In this document: piece after piece, positions 34,561 through 45,713 of the stretch
Layout of the letters: each line of letters begins with the position of its first letter
Numbering within the stretch: position 1 is the stretch's first letter
Source: Streptomyces hygroscopicus
GTDB lineage: Bacteria; Actinomycetota; Actinomycetes; Streptomycetales; Streptomycetaceae
Direction: 5' to 3'
Assembly: GCA_002021875.1 (NCBI GenBank)
Contig: CP018627.1
Span: 8,370,001 to 8,434,000, forward strand
DNA length: 64,000 bases
The notes under the pieces: model-generated
Databases searched by the model: none
What the model saw: the letters and a program-made list of their open reading frames with translations, nothing else
What the model was told of the DNA's origin: nothing
Program-made: the position numbers and the translations under genes

Positions 34561-34890
34561 TGCCGTCCTACGGCGCGCCCTGCCGTCCCGCGGCGCCTCC
34601 GCGCGTCTGTCCGCATCCTGCCGACCCCGTAACGCCTCCGGGCACCTGGCCACATGCTGTCGCCCCCGTGACGCCCAGGCGCACCCACCCGCCCGGTAGG
34701 GCTTCCGCGTGCCCGCCCGCCCCGTGACGCCTTCGCGCATCCGCCCGCACTTTGCCACCCCGTAAGGGCTCCGCGCATTCGCTCGCACCCTGTCGCCCCC
34801 GTATCGCCTCCGCGCATCTGCCCGCACCCTGGCGCTCCGTAACGTCACCGCACACCCCACCCGCACCCTCCGCCCGCCCTGTAGCGCCCG
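34561..34890 (+). repeat. Degenerate 38-39-base tandem repeat array (about 8 units)
   Basis: Units start near TGYCGCCCCCGTAACGCC and continue with TCCGCGCATCNGCCCGCACCC; starts are at about 34581, 34619, 34658, 34720, 34753, 34791 and 34830, with partial units at both ends. It fills the 375-base gap between aroM and the racemase gene; no gene is supported here. The core CCGTAA-GG-CTCCGCGC recurs in the array at 35600. Confidence 0.8.
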
Positions 34891-34908
34891 ACCCACCGGA
34901 GGTCCACC

Positions 34909-35601
34909 GTGTCCGTGTCCTCGTCCGTGTCCGTACCCGTGTCCTCGTCCGACGCCCCCGCCCGGCCCATCGGCGTGATCCGCGTCCTCACCAGCGAGGA
35001 CCCCGTCGCCGTCGCCACCCACGGCAAGGCCATCGAGGGGTGCTACGGCCTGCCGACCGACTCGCGGTGCATCCCCGGCCAGCCCCACGGCATCCATGAC
35101 GACGACTCCGAGGCCCGCGCCGAACCCAAGATTGTGGACCTTGCCAGGGAGCTGGCCGATGCCGGAGCGCGGACGCTGATCATCAGCTGTGCCGCCGATC
35201 CGGCGCTCCAGAAGACCCGCCAAGCCGTCGGCATCCCGGTCATCGGCGCGGGCTCGGCGGCTGCCGCCGTCGCGCTGGGCCTCGGCAGCCGGATCGGCGT
35301 GCTGGGCATCCGGGACGAGGCACCGCCCGCCGTGCGCGCCGTGCTCGGCGACCACTTCGCCGCCTCTGCCCGCCCCGACGGCGTCCACCGCACCACCGAC
35401 CTGCTCGCCCCGGAGGGGCCCGCGGCGGTGCTGGAGGCCGCGGCCGGGCTCGTCGCGTCGGGTGCGGACACTCTGCTCCTGGCCTGCACCGGCCTCAACA
35501 CCATTGGAATCCGCCCCCTGCTGGAGGAGCGGCTGGGCGTCCCGGTCGTGGACCCGGTGCTCGCCGCCGGACTGCTGGCCTCCTACGCGTACGGCGACTG
35601 A
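34909..35601 (+). CDS. Aspartate/glutamate (hydantoin) racemase family protein
   Basis: A 230-residue protein of the Asp/Glu racemase superfamily. After a Ser/Val-rich start (VSVSSSVSVPVSSS) comes IGVIRVLTSEDP, with the two catalytic-type cysteines in LIISCAADPAL and LLLACTGLNTIG, plus GIPVIGAGSAAAAVAL and the C-terminal VPVVDPVLAAGLLA. The substrate could be a hydantoin, Asp/Glu or another alpha-amino acid derivative. GTG 34909 has CCGGAGGTCCACC. It is last in the operon and flanked by tandem repeats. Racemisation would let L-specific enzymes use imported D-compounds. Confidence 0.9.
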   Translation: MSVSSSVSVPVSSSDAPARPIGVIRVLTSEDPVAVATHGKAIEGCYGLPTDSRCIPGQPHGIHDDDSEARAEPKIVDLARELADAGARTLIISCAADPALQKTRQAVGIPVIGAGSAAAAVALGLGSRIGVLGIRDEAPPAVRAVLGDHFAASARPDGVHRTTDLLAPEGPAAVLEAAAGLVASGADTLLLACTGLNTIGIRPLLEERLGVPVVDPVLAAGLLASYAYGD

Positions 35602-35872
35602 GCAGCCGTAAGGAGCCGCGTGGCGATGGCGACCGAGCGGCCCGTAAGGCATCCGTGCGCCAACTGATCGGCCGTAAGGACTCCGCGCGGTCGCTGAATG
35701 GGCCGTAAGGGATCCGCGTGGCGACGGAGCGGCCGTAAGAGATCCGTGCGCCAACTCAGCGGCGTAAGCGATCCGCGCGGTCGCCGATCGGGCCGGTTAC
35801 GGCTCCGCGCGACGACCGAGCGGCTGTAAGGCACCGCCCGGCGGCTGAGCGCCCGTAAGGGACCCCTCGCCG
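35600..35872 (+). repeat. Degenerate 30-base tandem repeat array (about 9 units)
   Basis: Units begin GAGCGGCCGTAAGG and continue ATCCGCGCGG with CGACT-like ends; about nine copies run from the racemase stop codon (35599-35601) to about 35872. The 300-base gap before the ABC gene stop holds nothing else. It is related in core sequence to the array at 34561-34890. Confidence 0.85.
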
Positions 35873-35903
35873 GGCCGGACTTCGCCGGGCCGGGCCCGGA
35901 GCG

Positions 35904-37775
35904 TCACACCAGGCTGTCCCGCCACGCCTGATGCAGCGCCGCGAAGCGGCCCTCGCCCGCGATCAGTCGGTCCGGCGGGCCGTCCTCGACGATCCGGCCG
36001 TCGGCCATGACCAGCACCCGGTCGGCCGTCTCCACGGTCGACAGCCGGTGGGCGATGACGACTGCCGTACGGCCGCGCAGCACCGTGTCCATGGCGCGCT
36101 GCACCGCCCGCTCGCCCGGGATGTCGAGGGAGGAGGTGGCCTCGTCGAGGATGAGGACCGACGGGTCGGCGAGCAACGCGCGGGCGAACGCGACCAGTTG
36201 GCGCTGACCGGCGGAGATCCGACCGCCGCGCTTGCGCACATCCGTGTCGTAGCCGTCGGGCAGGGCGGCGACGAAGTCGTGTGCGCCGATCGCCTTGGCC
36301 GCCCGCTCGATCTCGGCGCGGGTGGCGTCGGGGCGGCCGATGGCGATGTTCTCGGCGATCGTGCCGGAGAACAGGAACGCCTCCTGCGTCACCATGACCA
36401 CACCACGCCGCAGTTCGGGCATGGCCAGATCGCGTAGATCCACCCCGTCGAGCAGCACCCGGCCGTCGCTGGGGTCGTAGAAGCGGGCCAGCAGCTTGGC
36501 GAGGGTGGACTTGCCCGCGCCGGTCGCCCCGACCACCGCGAGCGTCTGCCCGGCGGGCAGCGTGAGGTCGAAGCGGGGCAGCACCTCGCCGCCGGTGCGA
36601 TAGGCGAAGCGCACCCCGTCGAAGACCACCTCTCGGCCGGGGGCCTTCGTCGGGCGCGGGGGCAGCGGCTTGGGGTCGGCGGGCTCGGGGACGGAGGGGC
36701 GCTGGGCCAGCAGGCCCGCGATCTTCTCCAGTGAGGCGGCCGCCGACTGGTAGGAGTTGAGGAACATCCCCAGGCGGTCGATCGGGTCGTACAGCCTGCG
36801 GAGATACAGCGCTGCCGCGGCGAGCACCCCGAGCGCGAGCGAACCGGAGGCCACCCGGTAGGCGCCCCAGAGCACGATGGCGGCCACCACCGCGTTGGCG
36901 ACCAGCCGGGAGCTGACCACATAGCGGGCCATCTCCAGGATCGCGTCCCCGTTGGCGCGCTCATGGCGGTGGTTCAGCTCGCCGAAGCGCGCGTCGTTGG
37001 CGCGCTCGCGGCGGAACGCCTGCACGGGACGGATGCCGTTCATGGTCTCGGTGAACGTCACGATCACCGCCGCGATGGCCGTCGACCGCTTGCGGTACAC
37101 CCGCATGGAGCGCCGCTGGAAGGAGCGGATCAGCAGATACAGCGGCCAGAAGGAGAGTACGGCCGCCCCGCCCAGCCCCCAGTCGAGATACAGCAGCGTG
37201 ATGGAGATGTAGACCACCGACAGCGCGACCCCGAGCAGCTCCTCCAGGCCCTCGCTGAGCAGCTCGCGCAGCGACTCGACGTCGGTCGTGGCCCGGGAGA
37301 TCAGCCGGCCGGATGTATAGCGCTCGTGGAAGTCCACACTCAGCGCCTGGGCATGGCGGAAGATCCGGCCGCGCAGATCCAGCAGCACGTCCTGGCTGAT
37401 CCGGGCGGAGAAGCGGATGAACGCGTACTGCAGCGCCCCGGAGGCGAGCGCACAGCCCAGATAGATCGCGCCGACGGCGATCAGCGGGCCGTGGGCGCCG
37501 TCGCGGAGGGCGGGCACGGCTTGGTCGATGGCGTACGCGACGAGCAGCGGGCCCGCCTGGACGGCGGCCTGCTGGAGCAGCAGCAGGACGGCCGCCAGCC
37601 AGACCCGCCGCCGGCGCGGCGAGAGCAGCGAACGCAGCAGGGCCGGCGACGCGCCCTTGGGCACCGGCAGGACATCGCGGTCGAACGGGTCGGACGACGG
37701 CGCCCGGCCCTCGTCCCTGTCCTCGCCCCTGCCCCCGTCGTCCGTGCTCTCCCGCTCCTCCTCGACCGTCGTCAT
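35904..37775 (-). CDS. ABC exporter half-transporter (subunit with consensus Glu, degenerate signature)
   Basis: A 623-residue TMD-NBD fusion. Six TM helices lie in about 45-340. The NBD has Walker [11 protein letters not shown]-loop [11 protein letters not shown], signature ISAGQ (not LSGGQ), Walker [12 protein letters not shown] with catalytic Glu, and H-loop [11 protein letters not shown] 37775 overlaps the preceding ABC gene's TGA (ATGA), showing a coupled heterodimer. The non-consensus signature here and the Asp replacing Glu in the partner would together form one degenerate ATP site, as in TM287/288-type exporters. The substrate is unknown; multidrug or lipid export is the usual role. 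Confidence 0.93.
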   Translation of the reverse strand: MTTVEEERESTDDGGRGEDRDEGRAPSSDPFDRDVLPVPKGASPALLRSLLSPRRRRVWLAAVLLLLQQAAVQAGPLLVAYAIDQAVPALRDGAHGPLIAVGAIYLGCALASGALQYAFIRFSARISQDVLLDLRGRIFRHAQALSVDFHERYTSGRLISRATTDVESLRELLSEGLEELLGVALSVVYISITLLYLDWGLGGAAVLSFWPLYLLIRSFQRRSMRVYRKRSTAIAAVIVTFTETMNGIRPVQAFRRERANDARFGELNHRHERANGDAILEMARYVVSSRLVANAVVAAIVLWGAYRVASGSLALGVLAAAALYLRRLYDPIDRLGMFLNSYQSAAASLEKIAGLLAQRPSVPEPADPKPLPPRPTKAPGREVVFDGVRFAYRTGGEVLPRFDLTLPAGQTLAVVGATGAGKSTLAKLLARFYDPSDGRVLLDGVDLRDLAMPELRRGVVMVTQEAFLFSGTIAENIAIGRPDATRAEIERAAKAIGAHDFVAALPDGYDTDVRKRGGRISAGQRQLVAFARALLADPSVLILDEATSSLDIPGERAVQRAMDTVLRGRTAVVIAHRLSTVETADRVLVMADGRIVEDGPPDRLIAGEGRFAALHQAWRDSLV

Positions 37776-39634
37776 GGGCTGCTCTCCCCCTCCTCGCGTT
37801 CCTGCCCGGACATCAGCGACCGGTACTCCGCGCTCTCCCGCAGCAGCCGCTGATGGGTGCCGACGGCGGTGATCCGGCCCTCCGACAGCAGCGCGACCCG
37901 GTCGGCGAGCAGCACGGTGGACGGCCGGTGGGCGACGACCAGCGCGGTCGTGGCCGCCAGCACCTGCCGCAGCGCCGCCTCCACCAGCGCTTCGGTGTGC
38001 ACATCGAGGGCGGACAGCGGATCGTCGAGCACCAGGAACCGCGGGCTGCCCACGACGGCCCGCGCCAGCGCGAGCCGCTGCCGCTGACCGCCGGACAGGC
38101 TGAGCCCCTGCTCGCCGACCTCGGTGTCGGTGCCCTCCGGCAGGGCGTGCACGAAATCGGCCTGCGCCACCTTCAGGGCTCGCAGCAGCTCCTCCCGGCC
38201 CGCGTCGGTGGCGCCCATGAGGACGTTCTCCCCGGCGGTGGCGGAGAACAGGGTGGGCTCCTCGAACGCGACGGCCACCAGGGCGCGCAGCTCCTCCCGG
38301 GGGAGGGCGGTGATGTCCCGGCCGTCGAGGGTGATCCGCCCACGCGTGATCTCCTGGAGCCGGGGGACGAGAGCGGTAAGGGTGGTCTTTCCGGATCCTG
38401 TCGCCCCGACCAGCGCCATGGTCTCGCCGGGCCGGATGTGGAGATCGACCCCGCGCAGCACGGGCGGCTCCTCCGGCGGCGCGTCCGCGTAGGCGAACTC
38501 CACCCCCTCGAACCGGAGCCCGCCCCCGCGGTCCTGGCTGTCCTCGCCGCCTTCGCCCGCCTCGCCGTTCTCGCCGCGCCGCAGCGGCCGCGCGGGCCGG
38601 GGCCGGTCGGCCGCGGTGGCCGGCTCCGCGTCCATGACGTCGAAATAGCGGTCGGTGGCCGTCGCCGCGTCCTGGCTCATCGCGAGGAGGAAGCCCAGGG
38701 ACTCCACGGGCCAGCGCAGCGTCAGGGCGGTGGAGAGGAAGGCGACCAGCGTGCCCGCCGACAGATCCCCGTCGGCCACCCGCATCGTGCCGAGCACCAG
38801 CGCCGCGCCGATCGCCAGCTCCGGCAGGGTCATGATCAGCGCCCAGAGCGTGGCCAGCAGCCGCGCCTTGTGCAGCTCGGTGGAGCGGACCTGCTGGGAC
38901 AGGGTGCGGAAGGCGCGGGCCTGGCTGCGGTGGCGGCCGAAGCCCTTGACGATGCGGACGCCCAGCACGCCCTCCTCGACGACCGTCGTCAGATCGCCGG
39001 TCTGGTCCTGCACGGCGCGGGCCACCGTCGCGTACCGCTTCTCGAACAGCGAGCAGAGGATCACCAGCGGCACCGCCGGGACCACCAGGACCAGGCCCAG
39101 CGTCCACTCCTGCGACAGCAAAATGGCGAATCCGGCCAGGATGGTGACCCCGTTGACCACCAGGAAGGTGAGCGGGAAGGCCAGGAACATCCGCAGCAGC
39201 ATCAGATCGGTGGTGGCCCGCGACAGCAGCTGGCCCGACGCCCAGCGGTCGTGGAAGGAGACCGGCAGCCGCTGCAGATGGCGGTAGAGATCGGCGCGCA
39301 TCGCGGCCTCGACGGAGGCCAGGGGCCGCCCCACCAGCCAGCGCCGCAGCCCGAAGAGCGCGGCCTCGGCCGTGCCGAGGGCGAGCAGCAGCGCACCGCC
39401 CAGCCAGACCCCGCCCGGGTCCCGGTGGGCCACCGGCCCGTCCACCATCCACTTGAGGACCAGCGGGATGACCAGCCCCATACAGGAGGCCACGACCGCC
39501 ACCCCGGCCGCGCCGAACAGCCGCACCCGCACCGGGCGCACATATGGCCACAGCCGCAGGAGCGAACGCGTGGCGGAGCGGTGCCGCGGGGCGGCACCGC
39601 CTTCCTGGGCGCGGGGTTCACTCGTCACAGCCAT
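37772..39634 (-). CDS. ABC exporter half-transporter (subunit with Asp in place of catalytic Glu)
   Basis: A 620-residue TMD-NBD protein. Six TM helices lie at about 25-300 (LFGAAGVAVVASCMGLVIPL etc.). NBD: Walker A GATGSGKTT, consensus signature LSGGQ, Walker B FLVLDDPLSALD where Asp replaces Glu, and H-loop VVAHRPST. It is translationally coupled with the downstream partner at 35904. ATG 39634 has no strong ribosome-binding site, so the start is moderately sure; a linker of Glu/Gly-rich sequence precedes the NBD. It is 34 bases from the glgX stop on the same strand, so possibly cotranscribed with glgX although functionally unrelated. Confidence 0.93.
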   Translation of the reverse strand: MAVTSEPRAQEGGAAPRHRSATRSLLRLWPYVRPVRVRLFGAAGVAVVASCMGLVIPLVLKWMVDGPVAHRDPGGVWLGGALLLALGTAEAALFGLRRWLVGRPLASVEAAMRADLYRHLQRLPVSFHDRWASGQLLSRATTDLMLLRMFLAFPLTFLVVNGVTILAGFAILLSQEWTLGLVLVVPAVPLVILCSLFEKRYATVARAVQDQTGDLTTVVEEGVLGVRIVKGFGRHRSQARAFRTLSQQVRSTELHKARLLATLWALIMTLPELAIGAALVLGTMRVADGDLSAGTLVAFLSTALTLRWPVESLGFLLAMSQDAATATDRYFDVMDAEPATAADRPRPARPLRRGENGEAGEGGEDSQDRGGGLRFEGVEFAYADAPPEEPPVLRGVDLHIRPGETMALVGATGSGKTTLTALVPRLQEITRGRITLDGRDITALPREELRALVAVAFEEPTLFSATAGENVLMGATDAGREELLRALKVAQADFVHALPEGTDTEVGEQGLSLSGGQRQRLALARAVVGSPRFLVLDDPLSALDVHTEALVEAALRQVLAATTALVVAHRPSTVLLADRVALLSEGRITAVGTHQRLLRESAEYRSLMSGQEREEGESSP

Positions 39635-39668
39635 CAGTGGGGAGACTACGGTCCGCCACTGACAGTGC

Positions 39669-41996
<2,328 letters not shown>

Positions 41997-42340
41997 ATCG
42001 GCCTCCGCGGCTCGCGGCCAACCGCCTCCGCCCCGACGGAGGGAAGGCGGGCAGCACCTCATGGCGGGCCGGCGGGCCCCGCGGTGTCCCGTACCGCACG
42101 GACCCTGGCCCACGCTCTCCCACCTGTTCTGCCCGCAATCCCGCCGACTCGCACGTTTCCCGGTGCCCCACCGCCGCCCGGCATGGGCCGATCGTCCCGT
42201 GACCCGCTCCCGCCTGCGACTGAACCGTGACCAACGAGGGGAAGTCCACTGTCGGTGGCGTGTGATTACCTATCGCCAGGCGCGCCTGCGCGTGATCGGG
42301 CTTGCCGCGGGGGCGCGGCTCCGGGGGAGGGAGAGCTGTT
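41997..42340. promoter_or_regulatory. Divergent intergenic region (glgX / L,D-transpeptidase)
   Basis: No gene supported in 344 bases. CAGGCGCGCCTG (42277-42288) is a perfect 12-base palindrome 53 bases upstream of the transpeptidase start, next to an AT-richer TGATTACCTATCGC stretch that could be its -10 region. Nothing else stands out. Confidence 0.35.
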
Positions 42341-43567
42341 GTGACGATGCGGTGGATACCGAGGGCGGCGGGCGGCGGCCGCAAGGGGCTTCTCGCGCTG
42401 CTGCTCGGGGCGTTGCTCATGGCCGTGGCCGCGTGCGGCGGGGGCGGTGGCTCCGACGACGGTAAGAAGGGCGAGGACGGCAAGGGCGACGGCCGGCCGA
42501 AGACCTCGCGGGCCGTGGTGACGATCGCGCCCAAGGACGGCGCGAAGGGCGTGGACACCAGCGGTGCGCTGAAGGTCACCTCGGCGAAGGGCACCCTGTC
42601 CTCGGTCAAGGTCGAGGACGCCAAGGGCGCCGCGGTCGAGGGGAAGGTCGGCGGGGACGGGAAGAGCTGGCTGCCCGCCGCCCATCTCCGCTCGGACACC
42701 ACCTACACCGTGGACGCGGTCGCCAAGGACACCGACGGCCTGACCACGACCCGGCACGCGACCTTCACCACCCTGCGTCCCGAGAAGACCTTCGTGGGCA
42801 TCTACACCCCGGAGGACGGCTCGACGGTCGGCGTCGGCATGCCGGTCTCGCTCCACTTCAACCGCGGTATCACCCACCCGGCGGCCGTGGAGAAGGGGAT
42901 AAAGGTCAGCGCCTCGCCGTCGGTGCCGCTCGCGAGCCACTGGTTCGGCAACGACCGGCTGGACTTCCGTCCGGAGAAGTACTGGAAGCCCGGCACCAAG
43001 GTGACGCTCAGTCTGGATCTGGACGGGATCGAGGGCAGGCCGGGGGTGTACGGCGAGCAGCGGAAGTCCGTGACGTTCACCATCGGCCGCAGCCAGATCT
43101 CGGTCGTCGACGCCAAGTCCAAGAAGATGACGGTCAAGCGGGACGGCAAGACCATCAGGACTATCCCCATCACCTCGGGCGCGCCCGGCCACGAGACCTA
43201 CAACGGCAAAATGGTGATCAGCGAGAAGCATCCGGTGACGCGGATGGACGGCGCCACGGTCGGCTTCGACGGGGAGTACGACATCAAGGACGTGCCGCAT
43301 GCGATGCGCCTGTCGACCTCCGGCACCTTCATCCACGGCAACTACTGGGCGGGGCAGCCCACGTTCGGCTCGTCCAATGTCAGCCACGGCTGTGTGGGCC
43401 TGTTCGATCAGCGTGGCGGCGGGGACTCCGCCACCCCGGCGTCCTGGTTCTTCCGCAAATCGATCATCGGCGATGTGGTCATCGTGAAGAACTCGCATGA
43501 CGAGACCGTCCAGCCGGACAACGGGCTCAACGGCTGGAACATGTCCTGGGAGAAGTGGAAGGCATGA
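42341..43567 (+). CDS. L,D-transpeptidase lipoprotein (YkuD) with Ig-like domains
   Basis: Forms 3-3 cross-links in peptidoglycan outside the membrane. A 408-residue protein with an N-terminal signal and lipobox LMAVAAC (Cys about residue 30), a Gly/Asp/Lys linker, two Ig-like domains (about 60-250) and a YkuD catalytic domain with HGNYWAGQPTFG and SHGCVGL (Cys351). The layout matches the LdtMt2 / Streptomyces Ldt type. GTG 42341 follows GGGAGGGAGAG. The last 25 residues (NGLNGWNMSWEKWKA) are the usual aromatic tail. Divergent from glgX. Confidence 0.95.
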   Translation: MTMRWIPRAAGGGRKGLLALLLGALLMAVAACGGGGGSDDGKKGEDGKGDGRPKTSRAVVTIAPKDGAKGVDTSGALKVTSAKGTLSSVKVEDAKGAAVEGKVGGDGKSWLPAAHLRSDTTYTVDAVAKDTDGLTTTRHATFTTLRPEKTFVGIYTPEDGSTVGVGMPVSLHFNRGITHPAAVEKGIKVSASPSVPLASHWFGNDRLDFRPEKYWKPGTKVTLSLDLDGIEGRPGVYGEQRKSVTFTIGRSQISVVDAKSKKMTVKRDGKTIRTIPITSGAPGHETYNGKMVISEKHPVTRMDGATVGFDGEYDIKDVPHAMRLSTSGTFIHGNYWAGQPTFGSSNVSHGCVGLFDQRGGGDSATPASWFFRKSIIGDVVIVKNSHDETVQPDNGLNGWNMSWEKWKA

Positions 43568-43617
43568 CCCCGTGCCGGAGCGGGGGCGCCTGGTGCCCCG
43601 GTTCCGGCCCCCGGCGG

Positions 43618-43668
43618 CCCCGACATCCCCGGCATCCCCGGCGTCCCCGCGTCTTCGCGTCCCCGCGT
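43618..43668 (+). repeat. 9-base minisatellite after the L,D-transpeptidase gene
   Basis: CATCCCCGG and variants (CGTCCCCGC, GTCTTCGCG, TCCCCGCG) recur about five times. It is a short degenerate tandem array between the transpeptidase stop and the enoyl-CoA hydratase operator. It encodes nothing. Confidence 0.55.
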
Positions 43669-43698
43669 TATGGCACCGCCCCGGCCCACCGCTCCCGT

Positions 43699-43714
43699 GT
43701 TAGCGGGCGCTAAC
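43699..43714. promoter_or_regulatory. TetR-type operator candidate GTTAGCGGGCGCTAAC
   Basis: A perfect inverted repeat (GTTAGC, GGGC, GCTAAC) nine bases before the enoyl-CoA hydratase ATG. Position over the probable core promoter suggests repression. TTAGCG...CGCTAA-like sites are typical of TetR-family regulators of acyl-CoA genes; no regulator gene is adjacent. Confidence 0.55.
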
Positions 43715-43722
43715 CTGCGCTC

Positions 43723-44490
43723 ATGACTGTGAATCTCGAGGTTGCCGACGGCGTTGCCACCTTCCGCCTTGACCGCCCCCCGATGAACGCGCTCGACACC
43801 GCCACCCAGGACCGGCTGCGGGAGCTCGCCGCCGAGGTGACCCGCCGCGACGATGTGCGCGCCGTGGTCATCTGGGGCGGCGAGAAGGTGTTCGCGGCCG
43901 GCGCGGACATCAAGGAGATGCGGGAGATGGACCACGCCGCGATGGTGGCCCGCTCCGGTGATCTGCAGGATTCCTTCACCGCCGTGGCCCGGATCCCCAA
44001 GCCCGTGGTCGCCGCCGTCACCGGCTACGCCCTCGGCGGCGGCTGCGAGCTGGCGCTGTGCGCCGACTTCCGGATCGCCGCGGAGAACGCCAAGTTGGGC
44101 CAGCCCGAGATCCTGCTCGGCCTGATCCCGGGCGCGGGCGGCACCCAGCGGCTGGCCCGGCTGGTCGGCCCGGCCAAGGCCAAGGACCTCATCTTCACGG
44201 GCCGTCAGGTCAAGGCCGACGAGGCGCTCACCATCGGCCTGGTGGACCGGGTCGTACCGGCCGAGGAGGTCTACGAGCAGGCCCACGCCTGGGCGGCGAG
44301 GCTGGCCCGGGGCCCGGCGATCGCGCTGCGCGCGGCCAAGGAGTCGGTGGACCGGGGGCTGGAGACGGACCTCGACAGCGGCCTCGCCATCGAACGGACC
44401 TGGTTCGCCGGGCTGTTCGCCACCGAGGACCGGGAGATCGGGATGCGCAGCTTTGTCGAGGACGGGCCGGGTAAGGCCACGTTCCGCTGA
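43723..44490 (+). CDS. Enoyl-CoA hydratase/isomerase (crotonase family)
   Basis: A 255-residue crotonase. The oxyanion hole is formed by AAGADIKEM and [12 protein letters not shown]; the acid Glu is in [18 protein letters not shown], fitting hydration of trans-2-enoyl-CoA to 3-hydroxyacyl-CoA. The ATG at 43723 lies nine bases after a palindrome and has no strong ribosome-binding site, so translation may start on a nearly leaderless mRNA. No other beta-oxidation gene is nearby, so the substrate is open. Confidence 0.95.
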   Translation: MTVNLEVADGVATFRLDRPPMNALDTATQDRLRELAAEVTRRDDVRAVVIWGGEKVFAAGADIKEMREMDHAAMVARSGDLQDSFTAVARIPKPVVAAVTGYALGGGCELALCADFRIAAENAKLGQPEILLGLIPGAGGTQRLARLVGPAKAKDLIFTGRQVKADEALTIGLVDRVVPAEEVYEQAHAWAARLARGPAIALRAAKESVDRGLETDLDSGLAIERTWFAGLFATEDREIGMRSFVEDGPGKATFR

Positions 44491-44767
44491 TACCTGACCG
44501 GTTCCGATCGTCTCGGCCCGGTTCACGGAGCCGGGTATGCCCCGTGCGAGCGAATTTTCTTCGCCAACGGTTGCCCCTTGGATGACCCGGTCCGGTACGC
44601 TGGGTGATCACGCGTATGCGCGGTGACATCGCTGGTCAGCCGGGGTGTTGTGGTGCCCCAACTGCCTTTGGCATATGTCGGATCGGGTTTGTGGAGCCTG
44701 GGGCTCCGGTGTTCGGGATCCCATGGTTCCGCCCCGGATGGCCTTTTGGGCGGCCATGATGGGGGGC

Positions 44768-45271
44768 ATGGCGGGCTTGGAGGGAATGGAGCAGCCGCAG
44801 CAGCGCACTGGTACGGCTGCGGTGCGGGGGGTGCCGTCCGTCGAGGACGAGCGGGCCCGCAGGGCGCTTGACCTCTTTGGGAACCCCGCGGCCGAGGAGG
44901 TGCGGCTGCCCTCCCGTCCCGAGTCCGCGGCGACCGCCCGCCGGCTGGCCGAATTCGTGGTGGCGCGCGACTGGGGGCTGGGCCTTCAGCTCGCCGAGCA
45001 CACCGTGCTGCTCGTCTCCGAGCTGGTGGGCAACGCCGTACGGCATACCGGCGCCCGCACCTTCGGGCTGCGGATGCTGCGGCGGCGTGGCTGGATCCGG
45101 GTCGAGGTCCGTGACCCCTCCCGTGGGCTGCCGTGCCTGCTTCCGGTGGGGGAGCTCGACACCAGCGGGCGCGGGCTGACGCTGGTCGACCAGCTCTCCC
45201 AGCGGTGGGGGGTCGATCTGCTGCCGTGCGGCAAGACGACCTGGTTCGAGATGCGCGTGGCCGAAAACTGA
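44768..45271 (+). CDS. ATP-binding protein of the anti-sigma kinase (HATPase_c, RsbW-like) type
   Basis: A 167-residue protein with one GHKL ATPase domain: RPESAATARRLAEFVV at the start, N-box ELVGNAVRHTG, then VRDPSRGLP and G-box DTSGRGLTLVDQL. Such stand-alone Streptomyces ATPases act as anti-sigma factors or partners of anti-anti-sigma proteins. ATG 44768 (MAGLEGMEQPQQ) is used; the frame is open upstream to 44645 and ATG 44786 is also possible. A terminator follows. No sigma factor or antagonist gene is adjacent. Confidence 0.88.
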   Translation: MAGLEGMEQPQQRTGTAAVRGVPSVEDERARRALDLFGNPAAEEVRLPSRPESAATARRLAEFVVARDWGLGLQLAEHTVLLVSELVGNAVRHTGARTFGLRMLRRRGWIRVEVRDPSRGLPCLLPVGELDTSGRGLTLVDQLSQRWGVDLLPCGKTTWFEMRVAEN

Positions 45272-45314
45272 CCGCGCGAGCGCCGGTGCGGACCTCGGCG
45301 CGGAGCGTGAAAAG

Positions 45315-45357
45315 GGTCCCCGTGTCGTCGTGCGCCGACGGCACGGGGACCTCTTTT
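45315..45357 (+). terminator. Rho-independent terminator of the ATPase gene
   Basis: GGTCCCCGTG (45315-45324) pairs with CACGGGGACC (45342-45351); inner CGTCG/CGACG extends the stem, and TCTTTT follows. It lies 44 bases after the stop, a classical terminator. Confidence 0.85.
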
Positions 45358-45713
45358 CGTCCCCGGCCATGGCACGAAAGGGGTGTTCGTCATGGCATTC
45401 GGGGGAAGCGACCTCGCTCGGGTCAATGGGGTCGCGGCCCCGACTATCGCAGAGGCGGTAGATCACTTCCAAGCCAATCCAAGGTGAGCTGTAACACTTG
45501 CCTTGCTAATGGCGGGTAGGGGGGCGATTTTCCTTTGTTGTCGACCTCTTTCTGATGAATCTCCAGTGGTCCAGACCGTGACACGAAATCTTTCTTTGCC
45601 TGTCGGTTCTTGGCATGGCCCTGCCCAGCACTCACCATGGAACAGCGCTACGCGCGTCACACCCCCCACGCATCACCCCCTCTGTCCCGGCTACGCCATT
45701 CGGGAGACCCCCC
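45358..45713. promoter_or_regulatory. AT-richer upstream region of the amidase gene
   Basis: No gene is supported in these 356 bases. The stretch 45490-45600 is much more AT-rich than its surroundings (TTTTCCTTTGTTG, TTTCTGATGAA), typical of a regulated promoter and untranslated leader. I looked for a c-di-AMP (ydaO) riboswitch, known before Streptomyces wall hydrolase genes, and did not find convincing conserved elements. Confidence 0.3.

Noticed and set aside
34561..35872. CRISPR array
   Set aside because: Repeats are contiguous and degenerate without unique spacers, and no cas genes are present.
37776..39551. Upstream continuation of the downstream ABC subunit frame to give a 1215-residue protein
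   Set aside because: That stretch is a shadow of the second ABC gene in another frame; the ATGA overlap at 37772-37775 shows two separate genes.
45490..45613. c-di-AMP (ydaO-type) riboswitch before the amidase gene
   Set aside because: The position would fit known Streptomyces wall-hydrolase riboswitches, but I could not find the conserved core elements.
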